From assembly GCA_943704495.1 (NCBI GenBank), contig CALSCR010003782.1:1-33848 (forward strand): 33,848 bases of DNA, given 5' to 3'. The stretch's first letter is position 1. Every line of letters begins with the position of its first letter. The notes beneath the pieces were generated by a model, which did not search any database, was not told the DNA's origin, and worked only from the letters and a program-made list of their open reading frames with translations. Source of the DNA: Pigoraptor chileana (lineage: Eukaryota > Opisthokonta > Filasterea). Positions 1 to 13,700 of this stretch are shown here, in pieces. The position numbers were made by a program, and so were the translations under genes.

Positions 1-54
<54 letters not shown>
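1..54. repeat. (TG)n microsatellite, cut by the window edge
   Basis: A perfect run of 27 TG units reaches the first base of the window, so its true length is unknown. It lies beyond the last visible exon of the CSN6 gene. The final CSN6 exon has not appeared by this point, so the repeat is most likely inside the last intron, where it would read (CA)n on the coding strand. Confidence 0.95.
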
Positions 55-55
<1 letters not shown>

Positions 56-162
56 TTAAATTTAGACGCTCAACACACAATCGAATTTTGGCGGCGGAAA
101 TGGAGTTGGAGATGTAGGGGCCTTTCACAGTCCATTAACATTCCAGGCGCATTTGCACTCAC

Positions 163-1264
163 GCAAATGTACTCGTGTCGCAGCTGGGGTGTGTCGAGAG
201 CTGGAAGTCGCGCCGTGAGGCTCGCCACCGATCGCAGTATCGCCGGATTCGCCTGCAGTTCACCTGTCCACCAACAGAGGCATCATTTCACATACAGGGG
301 CCGATAGGTATCATGCACACTCAGCATTAGCGCAAGAGAATGAGCATATGGTTTAGTCATTCCCAAACTTGAAGAACCATCGACACACAGACACACACAC
401 GACACACAAGCACACCGGCATTGCAAAACACAATGCATACCTCGTTGGACCTTGGCGAGATATTCGTGAATAATTTTGACTCGCGCGTGGAGCATTGCGA
501 TGGCATTATACTGCCCAGTCAAGTGTGTCGTCACTAATGCAATGGAGGCGTTTCATAGTGAAGCAAGGGACGACAGTGAGTGCGATTTCACATGCATAAA
601 TTAAAGCTCTGGTATGGTCACCGCCCCTTGACGAGCACGTGGGTGTGCCTCGGAGAGCCCTCCGCACAGAACACAGACATGTCCCTACCACGAGCTTCCT
701 TCCATCTGCTGCAGACAGACTATCCACGCGACACCAACAGAAGACAATAACGACAACAACAGCACAAAATCCATCAACAAAAGCAAGACGCCCGCTCTGC
801 ACAGACCTGCAGATTTGTGCCCTGTGCCCTCTGTCCCAATCTTGGCCACGTGATCCACAGAGATGCGCTCAGCCTCTCCCGTCTCAATCTTGTACGTCAG
901 TGGAGTAAGAACAATTTGAACGTGATCAGTTGCGACCTCAAGCATCGATTCGTAAACGGCGATGGGAAGATCGGAAGTCCCCGCCTTCGAGTAAGCGTCC
1001 AACTGTAAAAACAGCGGGCTTTCGCTGAGTTCCGCAATCTATGGAGGCATGCAAACGCGAAATGGAGTTAAATTTCAGCATCATCCCTTGCTCTCGAGAT
1101 ATTTATATATATAAAAAGCAGAAATCCACAAAATGCACTCGAGCAAAGACGTTTGTTCATATTTCTGGCACATTTTCCATTGGCACTGGCGTGTGCCCCT
1201 ACATGAAAATAGGAACTCACATCATGCGGTGAAAGCAAGATGCACTGCGAATAGACATTCATGA

Positions 1265-1306
<42 letters not shown>

Positions 1307-1948
1307 GTGCATGAAGGTGCATTTCAAGTGGCCCCGGCGTCGCACCGACAGAGTACCAGCCGAGAAAGTCGTAGGCTGGGAAGACCTTGCGGACTGCCAA
1401 CACACGTAACAACATGACTTTTTGAGTTGTTACGTTGTGCGAGTGGGACAACAAAGGACAAACAAGAGCGGAAAATCTGGTCGCAAACAGATACGGCAGC
1501 ATGTGGTGGATGCACTCACATTGCTCCTGCTTTGCAAGGAAGTATACGTGGTCCACGACCGCGGAGCCATTATCAGATGCCTTCACAAGGAGCTCATACG
1601 AGTTGAAAATCTCGACGTTGCGCCCACTCTGCACGCCCAAAATCGCACCAACAGCTGCAAAAACCCCAGGGGAAACACAACTCACTTAAAAAAGCGAAAC
1701 GCATTTGCAAACTTGGCATGTTGCAGAGGTCCAAGAGTTAGTTTAGCGGCAAAAAAGGGCGACCGCCGCGTTTACACACCTGTTGCATGTTCATTCCTAG
1801 ATTGCATGCGCATGCGCGTAAAATGGTCTGAGATGTTGATGATGACGAGCGGATGAAGAGAGACATTCATGCTGCCAGGAACTGCGGACACCCTCCCAAC
1901 CGCAGGAAGCCGCGCAGTTGCACTGGCATCGGCCGGAGTAACCTCCAT
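163..1948 (-). CDS. CSN6: COP9 signalosome complex subunit 6 (CSN6), 3' end off the left edge
   Basis: CSN6 is a non-catalytic MPN subunit of the COP9 signalosome, which removes NEDD8 from cullins; it pairs with the catalytic subunit CSN5. Six exons were traced on the minus strand: 1948-1780, 1654-1520, 1393-1305, 1038-807, 533-441 and 263-163. Splice phases agree throughout and give 273 codons. The segments LHPLVIINISDH (after about residue 29), AVGAILGVQSGRNVEIFNS, FLGWYSVG, AERISVDHVA and YNAIAMLHARVK match CSN6 in family order. The position where MPN+ enzymes carry the JAMM motif HxH reads YSVGATPG, so no metal site is present, as known for CSN6. The chosen ATG at 1948 puts 30 residues before the MPN core. 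About 50 to 60 C-terminal residues are missing compared with human CSN6 (327 aa). The donor of intron 4 is the weak GTCTGT. Intron 3 begins directly with a (TA)n tract. Confidence 0.93.
1267..1303. repeat. (AT)n microsatellite at the donor of CSN6 intron 3
   Basis: A run of about 18 AT units. On the coding minus strand the intron starts at 1304 as GTATATAT, so the splice donor is itself the first unit of the repeat. Confidence 0.95.
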
Positions 1949-2692
1949 TGTGTATAATAGTCGATGCAGTGCAGCACAAATATCAGCTACAAAAAAAACT
2001 AAAGATGAATAAGTTGTGAAATTTTCAAATTCGCAAACAGCCGTCATTGAGCACACAACCCCTTCTTTGATGCTGCGTCCAGCACTGCCAGTGACTATAC
2101 GTGCACGCCCGGTTGAATTGGAACGGCCGTCATGATCAGCGGAGGCTCGGACCGGTCGACTCTTCAGTCAGTGCCGGCCGGTAACAACCTGCCATACTGC
2201 CGAGATATCGCAAATTTCATGTGCCCCGGACTGAACGGTGATCCACTGGACTGGACTAAATGACTCTCAATGTCACACAGCACTGACCTGCGTGGGTACA
2301 ATCGGAGGAAGCCCAATGCATACATACTGTGTAATGGGCCGTATCGTCTCAGGATGCTGAGCTTAGTATGAGTGCTGAGCTTAGTATGAGTTCTCTGATA
2401 TCATCCCTCACCAGGGCTACAGTAGGCCAGGGGTTTCCGTGAGCACCGATGCCTTCTCAGTACTCTGCTTACAACAATCAAGCAACTTGACTGGCACACC
2501 CCAAGATGTGTCGCGTGTATTTGTCAAAGCGCACAACAGCGCTGGTCTTGTGATTCATACAAGGAGGAAACCAAGGGCGCTATAAGCATCCTCGGAGATC
2601 CACCAACAATCAATACTCCGGCTTGCGTACTGAACTGAAGTCAGCAGTTTAAGGACGCCCGACGCAAGCTATGCGACGCAAATGCGGGTAAT
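1949..2692. other. Intergenic region upstream of CSN6 and downstream of the carboxypeptidase
   Basis: No ORF with recognisable similarity lies in this 744-bp stretch. It presumably holds the CSN6 promoter and the 3' untranslated region of the carboxypeptidase. Positions 2085-2305 are rich in ACTG/CAGT and CCGG words and share short words with the intergenic region at the other end of the window. An 18-bp perfect tandem duplication lies at 2355-2390. Confidence 0.7.
2355..2390. repeat. 18-bp perfect tandem duplication
   Basis: The unit TGCTGAGCTTAGTATGAG occurs twice back to back with no mismatch. It lies between genes and no function is visible. Perfect identity suggests a recent slippage or duplication event. 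Confidence 0.95.
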
Positions 2693-4984
<2,292 letters not shown>

Positions 4985-5219
4985 CTTCCCAGTATAAAGC
5001 AGCTTTCGTGTTTTTCTCGATATTGCTTTAAATAATAAAAGCAAAAGACAATCGGATATATAACATTAGATTTCCCGCCGGCAGTTCCTTAGTTGCATAA
5101 CTCACGGTTCCGTCGATTACACATTCAGCCATTCGGCCGGTCACATGCCGCAAAATGCTGTCCAATCAGACGCCAGGCTCTGATGACACCATCCCGTGAT
5201 TGCATCATGAAAATGGCGG

Positions 5220-5227
5220 TCACGTGC
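5220..5227. promoter_or_regulatory. CACGTG (E-box/G-box type) core upstream of the carboxypeptidase
   Basis: The octamer TCACGTGC lies 236 bp upstream of the carboxypeptidase ATG. The same core recurs upstream of RPC7, EPG5/DPP8-9 and the RhoGEF. In other eukaryotes such sites bind bHLH or bZIP factors. Function here is inferred only from recurrence. Confidence 0.35.
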
Positions 5228-5728
5228 ATGCTTATGTGTAACAGCCGCTGAAGCCGTGGTCGGGACGCTCCGTTAGCCGCTCATTGCCTTTGCGCAACGC
5301 ACGGGGCGCGTGAGCACTGTTCTGGCCTTAGTAAGCCACGGAGAAGTTGCTTATTTGTTATGCCCGTGCGTTAAGATCGCCCAAGCCATTCCTCATGGCA
5401 CAAGGGGTGGCCTGAACCCCGCAAACACAGCTCGCTGAACAAAAAGTTCCTCTCTTGCTGAGGTTCAAGGGCTCCATGCAAGCTTAGCTGTACTGAACTA
5501 CTTGGCCACGCTATTGTCAACGAATAAAATGTTCCTGGAAAATCATTCTAAATTGGCGCCTCGATCTGCTGCTATCAAGCCAGGTGTATAAAAAGGGCAG
5601 GAGTGCAAGCGTGTGTACGGCCTGTAATGCAGATAATGGTGAGCCAGCCATATCCGCGTTTTTTTCCATATTTGTTGGAGTTCAAAACGATGGGCCCTCT
5701 GCAATGTGCGCATGGAAACGGGAAAGAT

Positions 5729-5730
<2 letters not shown>

Positions 5731-5775
<45 letters not shown>

Positions 5776-5779
5776 ACAC
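5731..5779. repeat. (CA)n microsatellite
   Basis: A perfect (CA)19 run at 5731-5768 is followed by a short interruption and four more units. It starts 18 bp downstream of the RPC7 stop codon on the coding strand, so it may lie in the 3' untranslated region. Confidence 0.95.
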
Positions 5780-5796
5780 GAGATCAGTATTGAGTG

Positions 5797-7244
5797 TCAC
5801 CGATTAACATAGCATGTTACAGAAAAAATGTTTCCATCCACCGACACGCCCTGCCTCCACCCACCATCATCACCTCCGTCGTCGTCGAATCCATAGTCGC
5901 CGCCGTCGTCGAAATAGTTTGTGTTATAGTCAGTGCCTTCTTCCATGTCTTCCTCGTCGTAGTATTCGTCCTCGTTCTTCTCGCCATCTTCATCGTCCCC
6001 TCCGCCCTCTTTCTCCTCCTGAAATGCACGCACGAAAGAAAGCAGAATTTCAAATTCAAAAGTTAAGATCCCCCAACATACAATTAGAGGATATTCAACG
6101 GACACCCTCCAAACGCATACATAATCGTCAATTACCCAATCGACGATCGGAAAAAACGTGCCACACTTGGGTTTGCAATGCTGGACTGTCTGCACACACC
6201 TCTCCAGCCTCTTTTTCATCATCGTTGTCATTATCGACGGGCTTTCGATCGAGCTCGTCCAGATCATCGACGGTGACGGGTGCGTCTTCAATGCGGACGC
6301 GTTTCACTCGCCTGGGCGGCACACGCGGAACGGCAACAAGCGGACCTTTTCGTGTTCCTGTGCTCCTGAGTCGCTTCACTTTGAGCTCCATCGGAAACAC
6401 AATAAAGTCTGCAGTTGCATGCACGAGGGTTGTTGCGTGTAAAATTGTGAGCATGCTGGACGGGGGGATACTCTATACATGCGGACTGACCACCACGACG
6501 CCAGAGCAGCCAGAAAAATCCATATACGCTGGGCAAACACAAACCACACAACATACATACACACGCACACACAAATATCACGAGAGTCAAGGATACATAA
6601 ACGATCCATATTGCACATTGGTGCATGATGATACACATCATTTGAGTTATGGCAGAGCAACAACGCAGACAGGCAACGCACCAACTTCGCTATCAGCCAA
6701 CCGCCTTTCGCATATTCGTCGATCGACTGGCTTGTATCTATCGGCATAGCGCTCAACATCTGAAGGGCGGAGTTTGGGAGAATGAGGAGCAGGAAACAAT
6801 GGAAAACCGAGAAGATGTGCTATGTCAAGGGGTGCACACCGCACAATCAGAGACCACACCTTTCTGTTGCACTTTATACTGCAAATAAAATGGAGACTCT
6901 CGCATCGCCCTTCGAATCTCGTCAGACTTTTTTACAAGATACTCTTCGGCTTCCGTGAGTGGTTTGATTGGCGGTAAATTCTCAACAGTCTTCACGATGC
7001 AGGAACAAGATTAGGTAATGGAATATTAGGAAAGCAGAGAGATAGTCTTTTAACGCTCTGGGCATACATGATGCAACAGCAACACCAGATTGAACGTCAT
7101 CAATGAGACCAGCGGCAATGAGAGCCCCACCGGGTATGTGTTTGGCGCCTGCGTCTGAGCCGGCAGCGGACCAAGTGATCCCGGCGGTCCCAGGGGAGTT
7201 CCACGGCCCCGTCCAAAACCACCCCTCCCTCCGCGCATCGCCAT
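5797..7244 (-). CDS. RPC7: DNA-directed RNA polymerase III subunit RPC7 (POLR3G/Rpc31 family)
   Basis: This subunit belongs to the Pol III-specific RPC3-RPC6-RPC7 subcomplex used in transcription initiation at tRNA and 5S genes. Five exons on the minus strand, 7244-7131, 6989-6860, 6759-6682, 6408-6200 and 6018-5797, give 250 aa, close to human POLR3G (223 aa). Landmarks are an Arg-Gly-rich N-terminus (RGGRGGFGRGRG), PIKPLTEAEEYLVKKS, the conserved DVERYADRYKPV element, LDELDRK and an acidic C-terminal tail with YDEEDMEEGTDYNTNYFDDG, which matches the DYINSYFEDG-like tail of the family. Exons 2 to 5 are firm. The exon-1 donor is less certain: GTGGGG after 7131 gives the best family length, while GTATGC after 7068 keeps frame and adds 21 hydrophobic residues. 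The tail runs past the family's usual end by about 25 residues. Confidence 0.87.
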
Positions 7245-7792
7245 CTTATTGCCTCACGTATTGCCTCAACGTGCTCACTCGCAGCGCTGACTATACCAAC
7301 AAAGAAGCGCCTGTTGCATTATCTATTCTTTTCTGTTTGTTAAAAAGTAATTGGGCTGCTGATCCACTGACCATCAGCCTAAATGAGAAATGAGATCACG
7401 TGACCGCCGAGTTGGACCTTTGCGGACACAGGCGATCTCGCACACAGTCGCAACATTATTATTTTGCGTTAATATTGCTTCTTCATATGGTCATTCGATC
7501 GATTTGAAGGAGGTCAAAGCAGACTAGCGAGAGGGAAAGAGAAGCCGGGGACAGCAAGATATATGTATCTATAAAGTATGTCCACCTCATGAAAACCAGG
7601 AAAGATGCGCAATAAAAAGGACAGGGGCACTGCAGCAGGGACAGCTGCTGCAAAATCCATATCGGTGATGGCATATACAACGAAACGCAGGCATTACGGC
7701 GTGGGCCTTAAAGAGCACAACGTGCACACCACTCGAGAGAGAGCTATGCCACGACACCACAATCAAACCACAATCAATTACCGCGCCATGTA
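7245..7792. other. Intergenic region between the RPC7 start and the EPG5 stop
   Basis: No coding sequence was recognised in these 548 bp. It should hold the RPC7 promoter, with a TCACGTGA palindrome 152 bp upstream of the ATG, and the 3' untranslated region of EPG5. Confidence 0.7.
7395..7404. promoter_or_regulatory. TCACGTGA palindrome upstream of RPC7
   Basis: The perfect 8-bp palindrome TCACGTGA (7396-7403) sits 152 bp upstream of the RPC7 ATG. It is identical to boxes in the EPG5/DPP8-9 divergent promoter and upstream of the RhoGEF. A regulatory role is inferred from recurrence. Confidence 0.4.
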
Positions 7793-10700
7793 TCAATAAA
7801 CGGTGACCAGGCACTGCATAAAGCGCTGCCGGGGAAACAGCCGACGCACAAGTTCGGCAACAAATAGCGGCCCATCCAGCAGTCCGCCACCCGACCGCAC
7901 CACAATGTCCGTCAGTGCAGCGATTTCAGCCGCAAACCGCTCGGAATATGCCGACTTTTTGCTAAGAGAAGTCAGTCCCTGAACGAACTGCTCCACTTCT
8001 CGAAGCCGCGCGCGCAGCTGGGCAGGCGTATCGCCACCACCGCCGTCCATTCCACCAGTACGTGACGCTATGAAAGCGGCAAGTGCCCTACACGCGAGCC
8101 TAAATGGCAGCGAGTAAGGGCTCTTTGCGCCAAGACCAATGGCGCCAAGCACGCCTCCGGAGTCCTTGTCTTCACCAAGGCGCGCAAGTGCCTGGCACAG
8201 CTCCATCATCCGCCGTTGCGCATCCCTTGCGTGGTCGCGGCCCGAGTCCACAAGCGCAGACAAACGCACCAGCAGAAGGATGTAGCGGCATACTAATAGC
8301 ACATACGCACAGTCGCGAGGGCCTTCTGTCGGCCGCATTTTCACAATCCAACGCGAAATGTCGATTTCCACATTCCAAAGCCCCGCCGCGCACGAAGCGC
8401 CCTCCTTTGCGTCGCACGCGGCAAGCAGCTGCAGTGCGTGTGCGTGGAGGGTCAGCGCACACCCCTGCAAGACGCTCTGTGACAAGAACTCGTCGTAGGT
8501 GAGCTCCGGTGCAGCAAGACTGCGCATGATCGGCTCCCAGCCTGCTTGGCCCGACGTCGCCCCATATGCAGCAAGTGCAGCCGCGTCCATCTCACACTCG
8601 TAAAAGCGAGAAATGCACGCCTCAAACACCACAGACATCCGCTTGACAGATGCAATCGCCCCCGCCGACACCAGCAGCGGGCACATGAGCTCACCCGGCG
8701 CTGACAAGGCGACATAGTCGATCGTCGCTGTGCAGAAAGTGCCCACGGCAAGTTCGCCCCCCTCGCATCTGTTGAACAGCTGGAATATGTCCTGCAGCAC
8801 GGGCCGCACAGCCTCCGCGCCAGCATCAGGGGAAAGCCCGGCAACAAGCGACGGGGCGACGACAATGCCGCCGGCGTATCCGAGCATCTCGCGCATGGCG
8901 GCCGTGTACTGCAGTCCAGACAAGTTTGTTGCAGGCGTGATCATCTCGACGGCGTACCGCACAAAACAGCGCAGCTTGGCGACAGAGGCGCGAAAGTGCT
9001 CTGCAGACACCCATCTTCCGTGGCTGCTAATGTCTGCCGCCGCGCGAAGCAGCCTCAGTCCAGAGGAAAGCGGCGACCGCTCCTGGAATGCAGCGACTCC
9101 CTTGCCTCGCACGACCCCGGACGCGAGAACGGCCTGATAGTCGTCGGGTGTGAGGGTTGCCCACACAAACGAATGCGCACGCTCCAAGAACGCGATATAT
9201 TGGTCGCGACAGACGACGCGTGGCTCTGATGCAAGCACTAGGAGGAGTCGCAGAAGCTCTCTGTAGAAGGGCGATTCGAGAGGGATGGAAAGGCTCCTCT
9301 CCCAGTCGAGCAGCGGGATAAAAGAGCTTAGAAACACAAGGGATACACATGCGGCACCGTCCGCAGCACGGAGAAGCTGGCGGACCATCTTCGGGGAAGC
9401 GAAAAATGCACCCCATGGCACACACTCAAGGAGGGTATCGTGAATGACGGCAAGCACGTAATCTGGTGCATTGGGCGCCAGCGCTACCACGTAGTAGTCG
9501 AGAAGTGCATCCGAGGCAAGGTTTGCGGATGGCGCGGCGCGGTGCATTAGCGGGATAATGGCGGCAAAAGACGACACCATTTCGTGGAGGGCGCTCGGGT
9601 TCGAAGCGGTAACATCCAGGGTCCATGCGGGCTGATTGCGGGATTCCGATGACAGCCACGGCGAATACAGCGAGCGGACTTGGGTCCAGACAGCCTCGAA
9701 GGCCTCGCACGCACCCGTCACGTCGCTGCGCGGAGCGGCAGAAAGTGTATCCACCAGGCGCGACGCGAGGTAGCCGAACAGGCGCCGTAGCATGGGAACA
9801 TACGGCACCCATTGCGCAAAGAGAGTGCCCGCCGTACGACGTCGCGTCGAGAAGAAGTCGGCGAGGAGAGACACCGCGTCGTTTACATCTGCCAGCGAGA
9901 GGCAATCCACGCGTTGCAACACGACGGATGCTCTGTGGGCTGCCGCCACAGTATCTTTTCCAGGTGATGTGTCGGGTAAGTGCGCAGCGGGTGGTGAAGA
10001 CGGTGGCAGCGGGCGCTGCTGCGGGAGGCAATCGAAGGGAAGAAAAAGTCCAAGAAAATCCCACCAGCATGACGCAGGGAGGCGACCCTCCACGCACTCG
10101 CTCAGAAAGCACGCGAGGGCATCCAAATAAAGTTCCGCAAAATTACGAGCAAGAACAGTGCGGAGCATGGCAGCCTCGCATGCAACAACATCTTCGACAT
10201 CGGGTGCCGGAGTCACGCCATACTTGCACAGCTCACGCACGAGGGTCGACAAGAACTCTCTGCGCTCTCCCAGGGGCGGATTTCTATCGCACCATCGCGC
10301 CATGTCGAATTTGTGCAGGAGTGACGCCACAAAGTGTGGTCCGTGCGAAGGACGAGACAGGCAGGTTTTCACGCGCCCATACAGGTCAGCCAGGCCTGGC
10401 GACAAGGACGGGTCGAAGTAATCGACGGCGAGTGGGAGGCGGTCGGGACGACCAATAAGGGTCTTCAACAGCATGCCAGACTCGCCTGCGTCCGTGGCAA
10501 CATATCGCGCCCCGACCTCACGGATAGTCGTGTGGAAGAGGACGAGCGCCGGGGGGAAGGTGCTGTCTTCGGCGGCGTTCAGCAGGTAGTAGAAGAGGTA
10601 GACCGCCATCCCTCGAATCGACTGCCGGAGTGCAGCACCCTGCGCTCCACCCGTCAACACGAGGGCGCGCACAGTGCGACGCATGCGAAGGATTGCCGCA

Positions 10701-13700
10701 CAAACAGGTGCAGACACGCGAGGGTCTGCCTGTATTGCCTTCTTGTACAGGCGACGATTCTCGGCAATTGCAGACGCAACAGACTGATCCATCGCCCGCT
10801 GCTGGAAGCGGAACACAAGACGCGCCGGACCCGCACACACGCGGTTTGCGCGTCGTTGGTCGCAGGGTATGTCCAAGCGAAGGTCTTCCGGGACATTGCG
10901 GTAGAGGCTGCAGATCATGTCGCAGTAGTCGGCGTCAAGGGCACACAGCCGCGCAGACGCCCCGGCATGCTCCTCTGCCGCCTGGCGCAGCACCTCAAGA
11001 TCCTCTGAAAGAGATTCGATGACGTATCCAGGGAGGCGTATGCCGGACAAAAGGGCGTCGTCGATTGAGATTGACGGCGTGTCCAGCGAGAAGGCGGGCG
11101 CGCCAAACTTCGGAACCTCCAGCGAAATGCTGTGCAGCATTGTTGCATTGGTCACCGGCCGCTTGGACCCTGCTGGCGTCACGAGCGCACCCCTCCGCCG
11201 CGCCATCCACATGTCCGCAGACACGCGTATCGATCGTGCAACGCCTTCCGCGTCCACAAGGTCCCACCAAAGGGACTCCTCAGGATGACCGAGGCAGTCA
11301 CCCGCAAGCACGCTGACGAGACGATTCAGTTCGTACACGGAACCCAAAGCTTCAAGATGAGCACCGGGCGCCTGCAATCGCGAGTCACTCAGCCACAGGC
11401 GCATTGCGGCAAAGAGCGCTCCCAGCTGCGAATCACGCTGTATGCTGCCGGAAAGAGAACGCGGGCGCTCGTCCGCACCGGGAGGACTCACCGCGGCAAG
11501 AAGGCCGTTGCCGTTCCGTGCCCGCGACACGGCAGAGTCCGTAATTCCGGAGACCGCAGAGACAACGGCACCGGGGGACGGAGGATTGGCTGCCCTGCCA
11601 GAGTAATAGTTTGCAAGATCTCTCAGGCGGTTGCGGATGCGATCGAGAAACGAGAGCTGATGGGGCCCAAAAAACACGGGTCCCAGGAAGCGCTCGCGGA
11701 ATGCCGGGGCGCCGGGTGACCGTTCCGAGTGCGCCACAGCAAAGTAAACCGCAAAAAACATCTGCCACACAAGCACGAGAACCGAGCTGGTGTGGTCGAG
11801 GGAGATGGCAAAGTCAGCCCAGCGATAAATGACAAAGTCTTCGACGGGGAAGGGTGGCTTGATCCCCGACTCCTTGAGCACAGTGTCGATCGATGCCTGC
11901 GGATGGCGCAGCGAGGCCGCCCCAATTTGTCTCCGCAAGTCAAGCTCCCGCCACGTTTCCATGACGAGGCACTCAAACACAAGCCACGGGCGTGCCGTGT
12001 CGCAGCAGGATGCGTACGTATCGCGGACGCGCGTTATGGGCTTTCCGAGGAGAGGCCGCGGTGTTGTTGCCAGCGATCGGGGCGGGGGCATACCCATGAA
12101 GAGCGACTGGAGAGCGCCGACAAATCCTTGGTTTCTCGATGGATCGGCGTCACTCAGAAACGCACGGTCGTGCTCGGCCATGAGGCATCGTCGGATGATC
12201 GTGCGCGCCGGTGGGACTGTTGCGGCGACGCGAAACAGGGCGTTTAGCACCCTTCTGTAGGACGTGTCTGTGTGCCAGTCCGATGCAGCGGTGAGTGCGC
12301 GGCACCAGAACTCGACCCATTCGACGGCGGACGGGTAGGCCTCTCCTGCCCTTGCGAGGCGCCCGCCAATCTGTGCCCTCACCATTGCAAGGAACATATA
12401 CACGAGGTCTGTCGGCTCCCCCTGCTCAGAGGCGACTGGCGCAATCCACCGAATGATGTACCGCAGCGGCGTGCCGGTTAGCGTAATCTCGGCATGCAAC
12501 AACTGCGAAACAAGCGACACGAACCCAGAATCCGACGCGAGATCGAGAAGGTTTGTGAGTACCATACGCGGAAGAGCATCGACAAGGATGACGAACGCAG
12601 CGTCCACGCGGTCGCCGTCAACAAGCAGACGCAGCATCGGAATGCCAGACAGCCTGAACACGCTATATACTTGCCCAAAAGCGCAGATCTGTAGCGCCAC
12701 AAACGCAGCAATTGGACACGAAACGGATCGGCGAGCGAGAAACGCGCACTCTTCGTCACTCACATCCGGCGGTCGACCGCTATCGTGTGAAGGCGACAGC
12801 GCCGAGTCACCCGCCAGCGTGACTGTGGCCCCCGTGCGAAGGGAGAGAGACATGAGCACCGACCAGCAAAAATCGGCAAATTCGCGCTCGACAAGCAGCC
12901 GCCCAGACATCACGTGACCAACAATGTTTCGCTGTGGGGGCGGCACATTGGCGGTGCGTTCGGCAATCATTAGCGCGACGCGGCGGTGCACAGCCTTGGG
13001 CAAGATGGTGCGGCCATCAGTTTTTGTGTCAATCGAGCCAAAGTCCATGCGCCCGAGTATGAGCCTCGCAACTTTGCATCCGGGGGACTCAATGGGGTGT
13101 GCAAACAGGCTCTTCACGTGGCCCAGGTCATCATCCGATGGGCGCCATCTGCGGCAAGCGCGGGAGGCGTTTCAGTATGCTGTTTAAATGGCTGCGTTCT
13201 GTGCATTGTTTGGGTTCCCTGTGTGCTTCACAATGCATTAACCACCACTACACCAACGATCAACATGTGTCCTCAAAGTCCTTACCTCTCCACAGGAAGT
13301 CCTTTGTGCTTATCGAACAGATGCACGTAGGCGGCCCTGTGGCTGTCTGTCGTTGCTTCTGCCACACACACAACCAACATTGAGATGACGTGGGGATGTG
13401 TCATTGCAATTGTGCAGAGGACGTCGCGGGCGGTTGCCATGGAGAGCTCCCGTGCCGGTGACAGAGCACCGTACGCAACAGAGGCAATCTCGGCCACAAT
13501 GACAGGCACAGCTGGCGAGTGACTGGGAAGGGCTGAGCAAATGTGCCCCAGCGTCGTCAGAAGGAAAAAGACGTCCGAGGTCACGCTTGTCATGAGCGCG
13601 TCATGGAAGCGGTCGCGGACGCTCGGGTCTGCAAATAAGACGAAGATGTGCGACCGCGAAAAGAAAAACATGAGTCGAACACAGTCATGCTTCACGGGCA

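Larger units (their letters stand above)
4985..5796. other. Intergenic region between the carboxypeptidase start and the RPC7 stop
   Basis: No coding sequence was recognised. The part nearest 4985 should carry the carboxypeptidase promoter; a CACGTG core lies 236 bp upstream of its ATG. A (CA)19 microsatellite lies just beyond the RPC7 stop codon. Confidence 0.7.

Noticed and set aside
5814-6749. 311-codon plus-strand ORF
   Set aside because: It crosses RPC7 exons and introns in antisense. Its Arg/Ser/His-rich product mirrors the acidic tail codons of RPC7.
9625-10458. 277-codon plus-strand ORF, and several others of 150 to 230 codons between 8000 and 13000
   Set aside because: They lie antisense to the EPG5 coding exon and are Arg/Pro/Ser-rich, as expected from reading GC-rich coding DNA on the wrong strand.
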